64,000 nucleotides of DNA from Paraburkholderia fynbosensis (GCF_902859935.1 NZ_CADIKI010000008.1:248001-312000), one strand, 5' to 3'. Positions 8,489 to 16,987 are shown, counted from the first letter of the stretch. Notes: generated from the sequence alone by a model not told the origin. Translations and numbers: made by a program.

Positions 8489-9301
8489 TCACTCCGTCTG
8501 CTGACCGGCGAGCTCGCGCGAGACCGCTGCAGCTTGCGCAGGCCGCCGCGCGCCGAGCATGCGCCGCGTCGCGCCCTGCACGGCAATGGAGGCCAGCGCC
8601 GCGCAGGCGAAGCTCCACCACACACCGTATCGCGGCAGCAGGATGGCGGTCACCGCGAAGAACGCCGCGAACGAGCCGCGTCCGATCACCATGCCGCGCG
8701 TCAGCAAGGCGACGAAGTCCGCGCCGTGCGCACGTTGCGCGGCCACCGCGAGCACGATGGCGAGCAGCGGAAACACCGACAGCACCCCGCTCCACTTCGC
8801 CCCCATCGACGCGGACAAGCTCGTCACCGCGACCGTGAGCAGCGCGCCGGCGAGCATGCGCACGACGAGATCGGCGAGCCCGAGGCGCGCCGCCGGCACC
8901 GGGCCCGTCACGCGCGGCAAGCCGCTTTGCGACACCACCACCGCGACGCAGCCCACCGCAAGCGCCCCCACGAGCGAGCCGGGCAACTGCACCAGCAGTA
9001 GGGCGACGCCCAGCCATCCCGCCATGCCGGCGGTCAGCGCGAGCGGCCACGCAAAGCGCCGGCAGGTCCACGCATAAGCAAGATTGAACGCTTCCGATGC
9101 GGCAATCGCCGCAATCGACGCCGCCGACGCCTGCGCCGCGAACGATGGCCCGCGCTCCAACGCGAGCAGCAGCACGATCGGCCCGGCGACGACCGGCAGC
9201 CCCGCGAGCCACCCCGCCACCGACGGCCCCCAAACGCGCCCCGCCACCGTCAGCGCGGCGAGAAAAGCCGGCACCAGCAGGAGCTTGAGTGTCAGCAGCA
9301 A
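8489..9301 (-). CDS. Integral membrane protein of unknown function
   Basis: A 270-residue hydrophobic protein with about 8 predicted membrane helices, rich in Ala, Leu and Gly. I do not recognise a characterised family. The start is a TTG at 9301 placed directly after the TAA of the TMEM175-like gene, with GGGGG a few nt upstream; no usable ATG exists in the first third of the frame. This abutting arrangement suggests translational coupling with the TMEM175-like gene. The C-terminus ends in a soluble Arg/Ala/Gln-rich tail. Confidence is high that it is a real gene, low for function. Confidence 0.75.
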   Translation of the reverse strand: MLLTLKLLLVPAFLAALTVAGRVWGPSVAGWLAGLPVVAGPIVLLLALERGPSFAAQASAASIAAIAASEAFNLAYAWTCRRFAWPLALTAGMAGWLGVALLLVQLPGSLVGALAVGCVAVVVSQSGLPRVTGPVPAARLGLADLVVRMLAGALLTVAVTSLSASMGAKWSGVLSVFPLLAIVLAVAAQRAHGADFVALLTRGMVIGRGSFAAFFAVTAILLPRYGVWWSFACAALASIAVQGATRRMLGARRPAQAAAVSRELAGQQTE

Positions 9302-9877
9302 TTACGCCCCCAGCACATGTTCGATGCGTTGATCCGGGATCAGCCACCATGCCGCAACGAGCGTGTAGAGTGCAGCCGATCCCCACGGCAGGACGAACGC
9401 GAGCCCGATGCCGAGCAGGTAAAGCACGACCGACACCTTGCCCTTGAAGTCGCTGCCGACCGCCTTGGAGATGGTCGAGTCCTTGCCGTGTTCGCGGATC
9501 AGCACGCGCGTCAGAATGAAATACGCGATCGCCGACATGAACAGCACGACGCCGTACATCGCGGTCGGCCAGGCGGCCAGATGGTTTTCACCGAGCCAAT
9601 GCGTGACGGCCGGCAGCAGCGACAGCCAGAACAGCAGATGAAGATTGGCCCACAACACTGTGCCGTTGACCTTCTGCACGGCATGGAACATGTGGTGATG
9701 ATTGTTCCAGTAGATGCCGACGTAGATGAAGCTCAGCACGTACGCGCAGAACACCGGGACCACCGGCCGCAGCGAGGCGAGATCGAAACCCTCCGGCACC
9801 TTCAGTTCGAGCACCATGATCGTGATGATGATGGCGATCACGCCATCGCTGAAGGCCTCGACTCGTCCCTTGCCCAT
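9302..9877 (-). CDS. TMEM175-family (DUF1211) membrane protein, putative potassium channel
   Basis: A 191-residue protein with six likely membrane helices. The family signature RxxxFSDGVxAIxxT is seen near the N-terminus as RVEAFSDGVIAIIITIM, along with NNHHHMFH, typical of DUF1211. Bacterial TMEM175 proteins form tetrameric K+-selective channels in the inner membrane. ATG 9877 (MGKGRVEAF) starts just ahead of the motif, with AGGG about 9 nt upstream; a longer frame to 9928 is less likely. It is first of a probable two-gene unit with the downstream membrane protein, whose start abuts this stop. Confidence 0.85.
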   Translation of the reverse strand: MGKGRVEAFSDGVIAIIITIMVLELKVPEGFDLASLRPVVPVFCAYVLSFIYVGIYWNNHHHMFHAVQKVNGTVLWANLHLLFWLSLLPAVTHWLGENHLAAWPTAMYGVVLFMSAIAYFILTRVLIREHGKDSTISKAVGSDFKGKVSVVLYLLGIGLAFVLPWGSAALYTLVAAWWLIPDQRIEHVLGA

Positions 9878-10110
9878 CGGTGGATTTCCCTGATGAAGAT
9901 TGTGGTTGGACGCACCGCTCGCCCGCATCCCGCAGACGACCCGCGCCGCCGCCGATTATCCGCGATGCCGTGATGCTTTGTCGATGCGCGCGCCCGACGA
10001 GTGTGAACGCCTGCGGTGCGTGCGCGCGTGTGCTGCCTGCTGCGCCGACAGCCCAAGGGAAACGGCGCGATGCTGTGGCGCGAGTCCGTGCCCAGGCGAC
10101 CCGCGCCCGC

Positions 10111-10503
10111 TCAACTCGACGCACCATCCGTTACATCGGGGCAATACACGGCGAGCCACACGCTCGGCTCCGTGTCGCTCGTCCATGCGACCCGGTGCCG
10201 GCGATGTGCTTCGATCAGCACGTGATCGCCGCGCTTCATCGGATGCGGCTCGGCGCTGCCTTCGAATTCCAGCGTCGCCGCGCCGCTCAGCAGCACGACC
10301 CATTCGGCGCGCGGGCTGTCGTACCAGAAGCCGGGCGGGCTCGCCTGCCCCGTCGACACGATCCGCTCGATCGACACGCCCGCCTGCTCGACGAGCGCGT
10401 CGACCTGCTCTTCGGAGTTCGCATCGGCGCCGACCAGCGTTCCGACATCGAACAGATTGCCCGTGAGCAGCGCGCGTTTCATCGTTCGTGCCCGGCCCGT
10501 CAT
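10111..10503 (-). CDS. Cupin-domain protein
   Basis: A 130-residue small beta-barrel protein. The cupin core is visible: EWVVLLSGAATLEFEG, then MKRGDHVLIEAHRRHRVAW, with His pairs as candidate metal ligands, and a Pro-rich PPGFWYDSPR segment upstream. Members are often metal-dependent enzymes or small-molecule binders; the substrate is unknown. ATG 10503 overlaps the TGA of the upstream oxidoreductase (ATGA), implying coupling. An internal ATG at 10482 (MKRALLTGNLF) is an equally good start and would give 123 residues. Confidence 0.75.
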   Translation of the reverse strand: MTGRARTMKRALLTGNLFDVGTLVGADANSEEQVDALVEQAGVSIERIVSTGQASPPGFWYDSPRAEWVVLLSGAATLEFEGSAEPHPMKRGDHVLIEAHRRHRVAWTSDTEPSVWLAVYCPDVTDGASS

Positions 10504-11900
10504 GCCATCGGCTTGAGCCCGTCGAGCAGGGTCGGCACCAACTCGCTGATCGTCGGATGGATGTGCATCGCATACTGCAAGGTCGGATACGGCGCCCCCG
10601 CCGTCATGATGTCGATGAACGTGTGAATCGCCTCGTCGCCTTCGACGCCGTGAATCGCCGCGCCGAGTATCTGCTTGCTCTGCGCGTCGGCCATCACCTT
10701 CATGAAGCCGTCGGTCTCGCCACGTTCACGCGCACGGCCCACGCGTGACATCGGCATGGTGGCGATCAGTGCGTCGCGGCCGCTCTTGCGCACCTCGCCC
10801 TCCGACAGCCCGACGCGCGCGAGCGGCGGATCGACGAACACCGCATAGGCCATGATCCGCGTATCGACGCTGCGCGCGCCGCCATCGAGCAGATTGGCCG
10901 CCACGATCTGGAAATCGTCATAGGACGTATGCGTGAACGCGCCGCGTCCGTTGACGTCGCCGATCGCCCACACGCCCGGTACGTTGGTGCGCAACTGGCC
11001 GTCGACGGGAATCGTGCCGTGTTTGTCCACCGCGATGCCTGCGTCGGCGAGACCGAGATCGTCGGTATTCGGCTCGCGGCCAGTGGCGAACAGCACGTGC
11101 GACGCCTCCAGTGCGGGAATGTTCTGCTCGAAGCCGATGCATACTTCATTCGCGCGATGCGGATGCGGCTCGACCCGCGACGGCTGCACGCCAAAGCGGA
11201 ACTCGACGCCCTCGCGCGCGAGCACCTGGCGCACCGACTCGGCGAAGTCGGCATCCTCGCGGCTCAACACGCGCTCGCCGCGCACGAGCACGGTCACCTG
11301 GCTGCCGAAGCGTCGAAAGATCTGCGCGAATTCGAGCGCGATATAACTGCTGCCGACGATCACCAGATGGCTCGGCAATTCGGTCAGCTCAAGCAGGGTG
11401 GAGTTGGTGTAGTAGCGAATCCGCTCCAGACCTTCGAGCGGGGGCACGACGGCGCGCGTGCCGGTGTTGATGAATATCTCGTCGGCGCTGATTTCGTTCA
11501 GCACCAGGCCGCCCGGCCCGCTGATCGAGAGCGTATGCGCGCCGGTGAAGCGCGCGTGGCCGTTCAATACGGTGACGTTGTCCGTGCCGCGCAGCCATTT
11601 CTCGACGCCGTCGCGCGACTGGCCGATGATGCCGTCTTTACGTGCCTTGACCGCGGCGAGATCGACATTGACCGCGCCGCTCACCTGCACGCCAAGTTCA
11701 GCCGCATGGCGCGCGACATGCGCCGCACGGGCACTGGCCACATACGATTTGGTCGGCGTGCAGCCGACGTTCACACAGGTCCCGCCAAAGGCCGCTCGTT
11801 CGATCACCGCGGTTTGACGGCCGCTTTGAGCAAGCCGTACCGCGAGCGGCGAGCCGCCCTGTCCCGTACCGATCACGACTGCGTCGAAGTGCTGTGGCAT
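10500..11900 (-). CDS. FAD-dependent pyridine nucleotide-disulfide oxidoreductase
   Basis: A 466-residue class I flavoprotein disulfide reductase like. FAD-binding GTGQGG is at residues 11-16, the redox pair CVNVGC (C42, C47) follows, then NAD(P)-binding VIVGSSYIALEF, ATGREPN, the second FAD motif GVWAIGDVNGRG and the dimer-interface motif HIHPTISELVPTLL near the C-terminus. It resembles mercuric-reductase-like FAD-containing oxidoreductases, but lacks the C-terminal vicinal Cys pair and N-terminal metal-binding domain of MerA, so mercury is not a supported substrate. It overlaps the following cupin gene by 4 nt, so the two probably act together. Natural acceptor unknown. Confidence 0.85.
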   Translation of the reverse strand: MPQHFDAVVIGTGQGGSPLAVRLAQSGRQTAVIERAAFGGTCVNVGCTPTKSYVASARAAHVARHAAELGVQVSGAVNVDLAAVKARKDGIIGQSRDGVEKWLRGTDNVTVLNGHARFTGAHTLSISGPGGLVLNEISADEIFINTGTRAVVPPLEGLERIRYYTNSTLLELTELPSHLVIVGSSYIALEFAQIFRRFGSQVTVLVRGERVLSREDADFAESVRQVLAREGVEFRFGVQPSRVEPHPHRANEVCIGFEQNIPALEASHVLFATGREPNTDDLGLADAGIAVDKHGTIPVDGQLRTNVPGVWAIGDVNGRGAFTHTSYDDFQIVAANLLDGGARSVDTRIMAYAVFVDPPLARVGLSEGEVRKSGRDALIATMPMSRVGRARERGETDGFMKVMADAQSKQILGAAIHGVEGDEAIHTFIDIMTAGAPYPTLQYAMHIHPTISELVPTLLDGLKPMA

Positions 11901-12047
11901 GGCGACTCTCCCGAGGCTGGGTGCAGGTTCGTAGCATCTTACCCTCAGTACCTCGCGTCGCGCTGCGGTGTTGCCGATTGCCGCGGCGTTAGCTCGCGGT
12001 GGCTGCGTGATTGCCGTGAATCACCGAAACTTTTCTCCCGCTGCGGC

Positions 12048-12236
12048 TCAGGCGTGGCAATGCACCGCGCAGATCAATTCGCGGGAGCGTTGCAGTGCGG
12101 CCTGCGCGCCACGCGCCGCGACCACCCAGCCCACCTGACCGAGATTGAAGTCCTGCGACACCATCACCTGCATGAGGGCAACCATCGGCAGGACCACCGA
12201 TGGCCGATAAAGCTGATTCCTGATCAAGGCCGGCAT
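12048..12236 (-). CDS. Small hypothetical protein
   Basis: A possible 62-residue protein. ATG 12236 has GGGAG 6 nt upstream, the best ribosome binding site in this stretch. It starts MPALIRNQLYRPSVVLPMVA and carries a moderately hydrophobic first half, with CAVHCHA at the end. No family recognised. It lies upstream of, and on the same strand as, the oxidoreductase gene (148 bp apart). Coding status is uncertain; the site of the start and RBS is the main argument for it. Confidence 0.35.
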   Translation of the reverse strand: MPALIRNQLYRPSVVLPMVALMQVMVSQDFNLGQVGWVVAARGAQAALQRSRELICAVHCHA

Positions 12237-12413
12237 GACGACTCCCATCGCCCGGCGCCGCTTCGACGCCGAGCTCGATTTACGTTCCAATGGGAGAATT
12301 TTAGGGAGTACGCACGCGCGGATAAATACCGGGAACGCGAAGGCACTTGTTTGGCAATCTAAACAATCGAGCTGCGGCGGCGCGTCCTGAAACCGCTGGC
12401 GGCGCTGCCGCCT

Positions 12414-12452
12414 GCGTCCAGCGTCCAGCGTCCAGCGTCCAGCGTCCAGCGT
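12414..12452. repeat. Tandem heptamer repeat (GCGTCCA)5
   Basis: Five perfect head-to-tail copies of GCGTCCA (12414-12448) followed by a broken sixth. It lies in the gap downstream of the GGDEF-EAL gene. Such short tandem arrays can vary in copy number by slippage; no function is evident. Confidence 0.85.
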
Positions 12453-12507
12453 GCGAAAGTATGCGTGTGCACCTGAGCGCGCGGGGCCGGGCGTTTCGGC
12501 TGCACCG

Positions 12508-12533
12508 GAATTGGCATATGCATATGCCAATTC
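12508..12533. repeat. 26-bp perfect palindrome
   Basis: GAATTGGCATATG / CATATGCCAATTC is a perfect inverted repeat without spacer. Its 14-bp centre GCATATGCATATGC matches the palindrome at 15076-15089 except for one symmetric base change. It lies 59 bp past the stop of the GGDEF-EAL gene. No T-run follows on either strand, so it looks more like a protein-binding site or cruciform than a terminator. Confidence 0.85.
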
Positions 12534-12591
12534 GTGTCTCTGTGCACTGAAGAACAGCGGCCCTCACCCGAGCGAGCGCCTCACCGCCCGC

Positions 12592-14898
12592 TCAAGACTC
12601 CCCGGCGAGACTCAACTGCGCGTCGCACAGGCGGCGCGCGTACGCACTCGCGCCGACCGGACGGCTGTACAGATACCCCTGCTGCTTGTCGCAATCGATC
12701 GCGCGCAGAAAGGCCGCCTGCTCGACGGTCTCCACGCCTTCCGCGGTCACGTTCATGCCGAGCGAATGCGCCATCGCCACCACCGCCTGCGTGATCGCGA
12801 TCGAATCGCGATGATCGGGCAAGCCCGCGACGAACGAGCGGTCGATCTTCAGGTTGTGCAGCGGGAAGCGCTTCAAATATGACAGCGAGGAATAGCCGGT
12901 GCCGAAGTCGTCGACCGACATCCGCACGCCCATCGCGCTCAGCGCGCTCAGGATCGGCAGCACCGTTTCGCTGTCGCTCATCAGCAGCCGTTCGGTGATC
13001 TCGAGTTCGAGCGCCGCGGGTTCGAGCCCGGACTCCTCCAGACAGCCCGCGATGCGCTCGAGCAGCCCGTCGTTGAATTGCCGCGGCGACAGATTCACCG
13101 CGACGATCAGATCCGGCGCCAGCGTGCGCCGCCACTGCGCGACCTGCGCGCAGGCCCGCGCCAGCACCCAGCCGCCGATCTCGACGATCAACCCCGCGTC
13201 TTCGGCGACCGGAATGAATTCGCCCGGCGACACGTTGCCGAGTTCGGTGTTGTACCAGCGCAGCAGCGCTTCCGCGCCGATCGTGCGGCCATCCTGGCTA
13301 TCGACGATCGGCTGGTACACGAGGCTCAGCTCGTCGGCGGCGAGTGCGCGCCGCAATGACTGCTCGATCGTGAAGCGCCGTTGCAGATGCCGGTTCAGCT
13401 CGGCGGTGAAGAACTGGAAGTTGTTGCGGCCGCGCTGCTTCGCGTGATACATCGCCGAGTCGGCGTTGCGCATCAGCGTGGCGACGTCCTGGCCGTCCTC
13501 GGGAAACAGGCTGATGCCGATCGACGCCCCCAGGTAGTACTCGTTGCCCGCCACCGCGAACGGCACCGCGATCATGTCGAGGATGCGGCGCGCGAGCCCG
13601 ATCAGATGCCCGCTGTTCTCATACGCGCTGATCACGATCACGAACTCGTCGCCGCCCACGCGCGCGAGCGTGTCGCGACGTTCAACGCAGGCCGAGAGCC
13701 GCTCCGCGACGCTGCACAGCAACGCGTCGCCGGCCTCGTGACCGGCGGTGTCGTTGACCTTCTTGAAGCCGTCCAGATCGACGAATAACACGGCCACGCT
13801 CGCCAGTTCGCCGCCGGCCGCCACGCCCGGCTCGAACAGGTCACGCATCCGTTCGGTGAGATAGGCGCGGTTGTACAGACCGGTGAGCGAGTCGCGAGTC
13901 GCGAGGAACTTGAGCTGCTGTTGGGCTTCGCGCACGGGGCCGATGTCGGTGAACGAGATCAGCACCGAGCTGGGTTCGCTGTCGCCCGGCCGGATGATCG
14001 GCACGACGTTCTCGGTAATCCACACGACGTCGCCGCCGACGAGCTCCACGCCGATCGTGACGCCGAGGATCGGCTTGCCGGTCGCCAGTACCTGCGCGGT
14101 CGGACGGTCGGGCTCGCTGACGAGCGTGCCGTCCTCGTGATAGCTGCGCGTCATCACGCTCCGGATGCTGCGGCCGATGATCTGCGAGTTCGTCCGCAGC
14201 ATGCGCTGCGCGCTCGGATTGCAGGCCAGCACCACACCCGCGCGCGATTGCACGACGATGCCTTCGCTCAGATGATCGACCACTAGCCGGTGATGCTCTT
14301 CGCTATGCGCAAGGCGCTGCGCCATCACGTCCTGATGCACCGCGAGGCCGACGCTGCTGCCGATGTCGCGCAGAATCGCCTCCTCTTCGGCGCTCGGCCG
14401 CCGCGAGAAGGGGTAATACACCGCGAACGCGCCGAGCACCGTGCCGGCGTCGTTCTCGAACGGCACGGACCAGCAGGCGCGCAAGCCGTGCGGCAGCGCG
14501 AGGTGCCGATAGTCCGCCCACAGCGGATCGGTTTCGATGTCTTCGACGATGACGAGACCCCGCTCGTACATCGCGGTACCGCAGGACCCGGCGCGCGGAC
14601 CGATCGCGACGCCGTCGATCTGCGCGCTGAACTGCGGCGGCAACGACGGCGCGCCGCCGACTCTGGCGTGCACGCCGTCGGGGTCGAGCAGAAGGATCGA
14701 ACAGGACGCACCTTCGCCAAGCAGCGCTTCCGCGCGGCGGCATACTTCATCGAGTAATTCCGGCAACGGCGTGTTGCGGGTGATCAGCCGCAACACGCTA
14801 CGCTCCGACGCCAACACCTCTTCGGCCAGATCCGGCCGGTAGTGGGTGCCCTCTGGCGCTGCTCCCATCGTGCCACCTGATGTCGCTTCGCTAGTCAT
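12592..14898 (-). CDS. GAF-PAS-GGDEF-EAL cyclic-di-GMP turnover protein
   Basis: A 768-residue signalling protein without membrane segments. Order: GAF (about 30-190), PAS (about 200-325), GGDEF (about 330-490) and EAL (about 505-755). The diguanylate cyclase motif GGDEF (415-419) is intact, but the RxxD inhibitory site usually found 5 residues before it is ERRD here, so product feedback may be absent. The EAL domain keeps EALLRW (543-548), NLSPRQF, DDFGTGYSSL, KIDRSF, AEGVET and QGYLYSRP, so it should hydrolyse c-di-GMP. It could be bifunctional or have the GGDEF domain as a GTP sensor. The GAF domain suggests control by a small ligand. Start ATG 14898 has a G-run upstream; an inner ATG at 14868 (MGAAPEG) has AGGTGG before it. 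Confidence 0.92.
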   Translation of the reverse strand: MTSEATSGGTMGAAPEGTHYRPDLAEEVLASERSVLRLITRNTPLPELLDEVCRRAEALLGEGASCSILLLDPDGVHARVGGAPSLPPQFSAQIDGVAIGPRAGSCGTAMYERGLVIVEDIETDPLWADYRHLALPHGLRACWSVPFENDAGTVLGAFAVYYPFSRRPSAEEEAILRDIGSSVGLAVHQDVMAQRLAHSEEHHRLVVDHLSEGIVVQSRAGVVLACNPSAQRMLRTNSQIIGRSIRSVMTRSYHEDGTLVSEPDRPTAQVLATGKPILGVTIGVELVGGDVVWITENVVPIIRPGDSEPSSVLISFTDIGPVREAQQQLKFLATRDSLTGLYNRAYLTERMRDLFEPGVAAGGELASVAVLFVDLDGFKKVNDTAGHEAGDALLCSVAERLSACVERRDTLARVGGDEFVIVISAYENSGHLIGLARRILDMIAVPFAVAGNEYYLGASIGISLFPEDGQDVATLMRNADSAMYHAKQRGRNNFQFFTAELNRHLQRRFTIEQSLRRALAADELSLVYQPIVDSQDGRTIGAEALLRWYNTELGNVSPGEFIPVAEDAGLIVEIGGWVLARACAQVAQWRRTLAPDLIVAVNLSPRQFNDGLLERIAGCLEESGLEPAALELEITERLLMSDSETVLPILSALSAMGVRMSVDDFGTGYSSLSYLKRFPLHNLKIDRSFVAGLPDHRDSIAITQAVVAMAHSLGMNVTAEGVETVEQAAFLRAIDCDKQQGYLYSRPVGASAYARRLCDAQLSLAGES

Positions 14899-15206
14899 TT
14901 ATGCGCCCCCCAACCCAACATCGGCAATCTAGTGTACGCGGCACACCGGGGTTTACGCGAAGCCGGTGCGGAATATTCTTCATGCATGGCGGGGCGCACG
15001 GGGGATGAGTTGAAGGCAGCGACAGATAGGGACGGCGCAGAGGCACGCGGTTGCGCGATTCCAGGCTGATGAAGTGCATACGCGTATGCCGCTGATTTTG
15101 TTGGCGTCAAGGTCGTCGTAGCCGGTGTGGACTTTGGGCGGGGAGGCCGCCCAGGCCGCGCCGACGTATCGAGGCCTGGGCGGCGGGCTTCGGCGCTTCA
15201 GCCTCC
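14899..15206. other. Intergenic region upstream of the GGDEF-EAL gene
   Basis: About 300 bp without a gene. It holds the 14-bp palindrome at 15076-15089 and is the likely promoter region of the minus-strand GGDEF-EAL gene. No clear -35/-10 pair was recognised. Confidence 0.4.
15076..15089. promoter_or_regulatory. 14-bp palindrome GCATACGCGTATGC, candidate operator
   Basis: A perfect palindrome 178 bp upstream of the GGDEF-EAL start. It equals the centre of the 12508-12533 palindrome with a compensating change at positions 6 and 9 (T/A to C/G), which keeps symmetry. Candidate binding site for a dimeric regulator; regulator unknown. Confidence 0.45.
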
Positions 15207-16028
15207 TCACCCGTTCCCGCCGCCGGACGGACGGCCTCCGCCGCCCTGTGAGGGGCCGCCATGGGGATGAGTGCCGCCGCCGTGCGATTCGCCACCTGAG
15301 GGGCGACCACCTGTGCCGCCTTGCTGACCACCCGGCGGCCGGCTACCTGGGTTCCCCGGTTGCTGACCACCCGGTGGCCGACCGCCCGCATGCCCCAGTT
15401 GCTGACCGTCCGGTGGCCGACCGCCCGCATGCCCTGGCTGCTGAGCGCCCGGTGGCCGACCGCCTGCATTCCCCGGTTGTTGACCGCCCGGTGGCCGACC
15501 GCCTGCATTCCCCGGTTGCTGACCACCCGGTGGCCGACCGCCCGCATGCCCCGGTTGCTGACCGCCCGGTGGCCGGCCGCCCGCATGTCCCGGCGGGCGT
15601 CCCGCCCCGGGTCGCGGCGGCGGCGCATGATGCGCCCAGCGCGACTGCTGGTTGTACCAGGGCCGGCCGCGATAATAGTTGCCCCAGTAATCGCCGATCG
15701 AAAAACCGAGGATCGGCAGGCCGAGCACGGTGCCATAGTTCATCAGCGGCACGTTGCCACCCTGGTATGGCGAACTGAGCAGCGACGCAAACACCCAGCC
15801 GCGCAGATTCGGCGCCGCGACATCGCACCATTGGTAATTGGCGATACAGCCCATCACCGTCACCGGTACGCCGGGCGGCAACTGCGCGACGATCGGGTAA
15901 TCGCCAGCAGGGCCCGCGCGCACGTTGACGCTGCTCGCCGTGAAGGCTTGCGACTGCGCGTCGGCCACGACGGGCAGCGCCAACAGGCCGGCTGCTACAT
16001 AAAGACATCGAACCAGGTGCTGTTTCAT
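15207..16028 (-). CDS. Exported bacterial SH3-domain protein with Gly/Pro/Gln repeat tail
   Basis: A 273-residue protein. Residues 1-24 are a signal peptide ending ADAQ. Residues about 28-85 form a bacterial SH3 (SH3_3) domain: SSVNVRAGPAGDYPIVAQL, then QWCDVAAPNLRGWVF, with two Cys that could form a disulfide. A linker with WGNYYRGRPWYN follows. Residues 148-238 are seven tandem copies of a 13-residue unit, consensus HAGGRPPGGQQPG, and the end is Gly/Ser/His-rich. SH3 domains of this type often bind cell-wall peptides in the periplasm; the tail looks disordered. Start ATG 16028 has GGGAGAAGGA directly upstream. It stands alone, with no operon partner. Confidence 0.85.
   Translation of the reverse strand: MKQHLVRCLYVAAGLLALPVVADAQSQAFTASSVNVRAGPAGDYPIVAQLPPGVPVTVMGCIANYQWCDVAAPNLRGWVFASLLSSPYQGGNVPLMNYGTVLGLPILGFSIGDYWGNYYRGRPWYNQQSRWAHHAPPPRPGAGRPPGHAGGRPPGGQQPGHAGGRPPGGQQPGNAGGRPPGGQQPGNAGGRPPGAQQPGHAGGRPPDGQQLGHAGGRPPGGQQPGNPGSRPPGGQQGGTGGRPSGGESHGGGTHPHGGPSQGGGGRPSGGGNG
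15315..15587 (-). repeat. Seven tandem 39-bp coding repeats
   Basis: Seven in-frame 39-bp units encode HAGGRPPGGQQPG with small changes (H/N first residue, one D, one L, NPGS in the last). Copy number could change by recombination without breaking the frame. They are coding repeats without spacers, so not CRISPR. Confidence 0.9.
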
Positions 16029-16303
16029 TCCTTCTCCCGTTCAAAGGCCGCTTTCGACTTGCCGGCCAACGTGTGTGCTTATGAGCGCCCGAGATTCCCC
16101 GACGCAACGCAGTTCACATCGCGGCGCTATGCGTCTGCCAATCGCGCATTTGCACAACGCACGCCTGAACGCGTTCGGCCGACGTGCCGCGCGACACATC
16201 CGTCCGCTCTGCGTCACGCATGCGAAGCAAGATCTGGTAACGACCTGCCCGAAGTCATGCGTTTTTCGGGCATCTGGGTTCGGGTCGCCTGGCCGATCAT
16301 CCG

Positions 16304-16945
16304 TTGCATGAGAAATCCACGCAACGCCAGGAACGCCATGAAAGTTTTCGTCCGCTTCTGATCGCCAGTCTGATGCTCGCGCATCTGCCCGCTCATGCCA
16401 CCAGCTTCGACTGTCGCAGGGGACACTCGCTCACCGAACGCATGATCTGCAACGATCCCGCGCTCTCGAAGCTCGACGACACGCTGGGGCAACTGTACTG
16501 GAAAGCGCGCCGGCGAGTCGTCGACCGTCGCGCGTTTCTCGACGACAGCGACAGTAAGTGGGCATGGCGCGAAGCGAATTGTCGCGACGCGGCGTGTCTG
16601 GGGACGTGGTACGCGACGCGTATCGAGGAGTTGCAGCGGCTGATCGACAGCATGCGAATCGGGACGCCGTTTGCGCCGTCGAGCGCGGTGGCTGTTGCAA
16701 CGGGGCCGGGTGCGCCGGATGCAGCCCGTGTTCAGCGCAAACCGTCGATGACGACGGCTCAGGCAGCGGCGAGAACGCTGCTTCAATGCACGGCGGCGAA
16801 CCCCGGCCCAGTGGTGAACGAGCAGTGTTCCACCGTGATCAGAGAGACCGGCAATCCGTGGAAATACACGGTGCACGGCAGCGACTGGTTCTGCGGGGTC
16901 GCGATGGTGGGCTCATCGCAAATGCAGGCGAGCGCCTCGCAGTAG
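16304..16945 (+). CDS. LprI-like (DUF1311) exported protein
   Basis: A 213-residue frame. After a hydrophobic segment (LLIASLMLAHLPAHA) come the DUF1311/LprI features: FDCRRGHSLTERMICNDPALSKLDDTL, then WAWREANCRDAACL, with Cys pairs probably in disulfides. Family members are periplasmic or lipoprotein lysozyme inhibitors, or have unknown roles. A second half (about 145-213) with two Cys pairs has no recognised family. The start is odd: in frame only TTG 16304 is available, without Shine-Dalgarno, while ATG 16338 with AGGAA upstream reads MKVFVRF then stops. Restoring one base after CGCTT would give a normal signal peptide, so a 5' frameshift is likely. Confidence 0.65.
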   Translation: MHEKSTQRQERHESFRPLLIASLMLAHLPAHATSFDCRRGHSLTERMICNDPALSKLDDTLGQLYWKARRRVVDRRAFLDDSDSKWAWREANCRDAACLGTWYATRIEELQRLIDSMRIGTPFAPSSAVAVATGPGAPDAARVQRKPSMTTAQAAARTLLQCTAANPGPVVNEQCSTVIRETGNPWKYTVHGSDWFCGVAMVGSSQMQASASQ

Positions 16946-16987
16946 CGCGGCGTGCTTCATAAACAGACGACAAACCCGCAAGTCAAC

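Noticed and set aside
10500..11900. Mercuric reductase (merA) call for the flavin disulfide oxidoreductase
   Set aside because: Redox pair is present but the C-terminal Cys pair, N-terminal metal domain and mer neighbours are absent.
15315..15587. Regular 39-bp repeats that could look like a CRISPR array
   Set aside because: Repeats are in frame inside a protein, have no spacers, and no cas genes are near.
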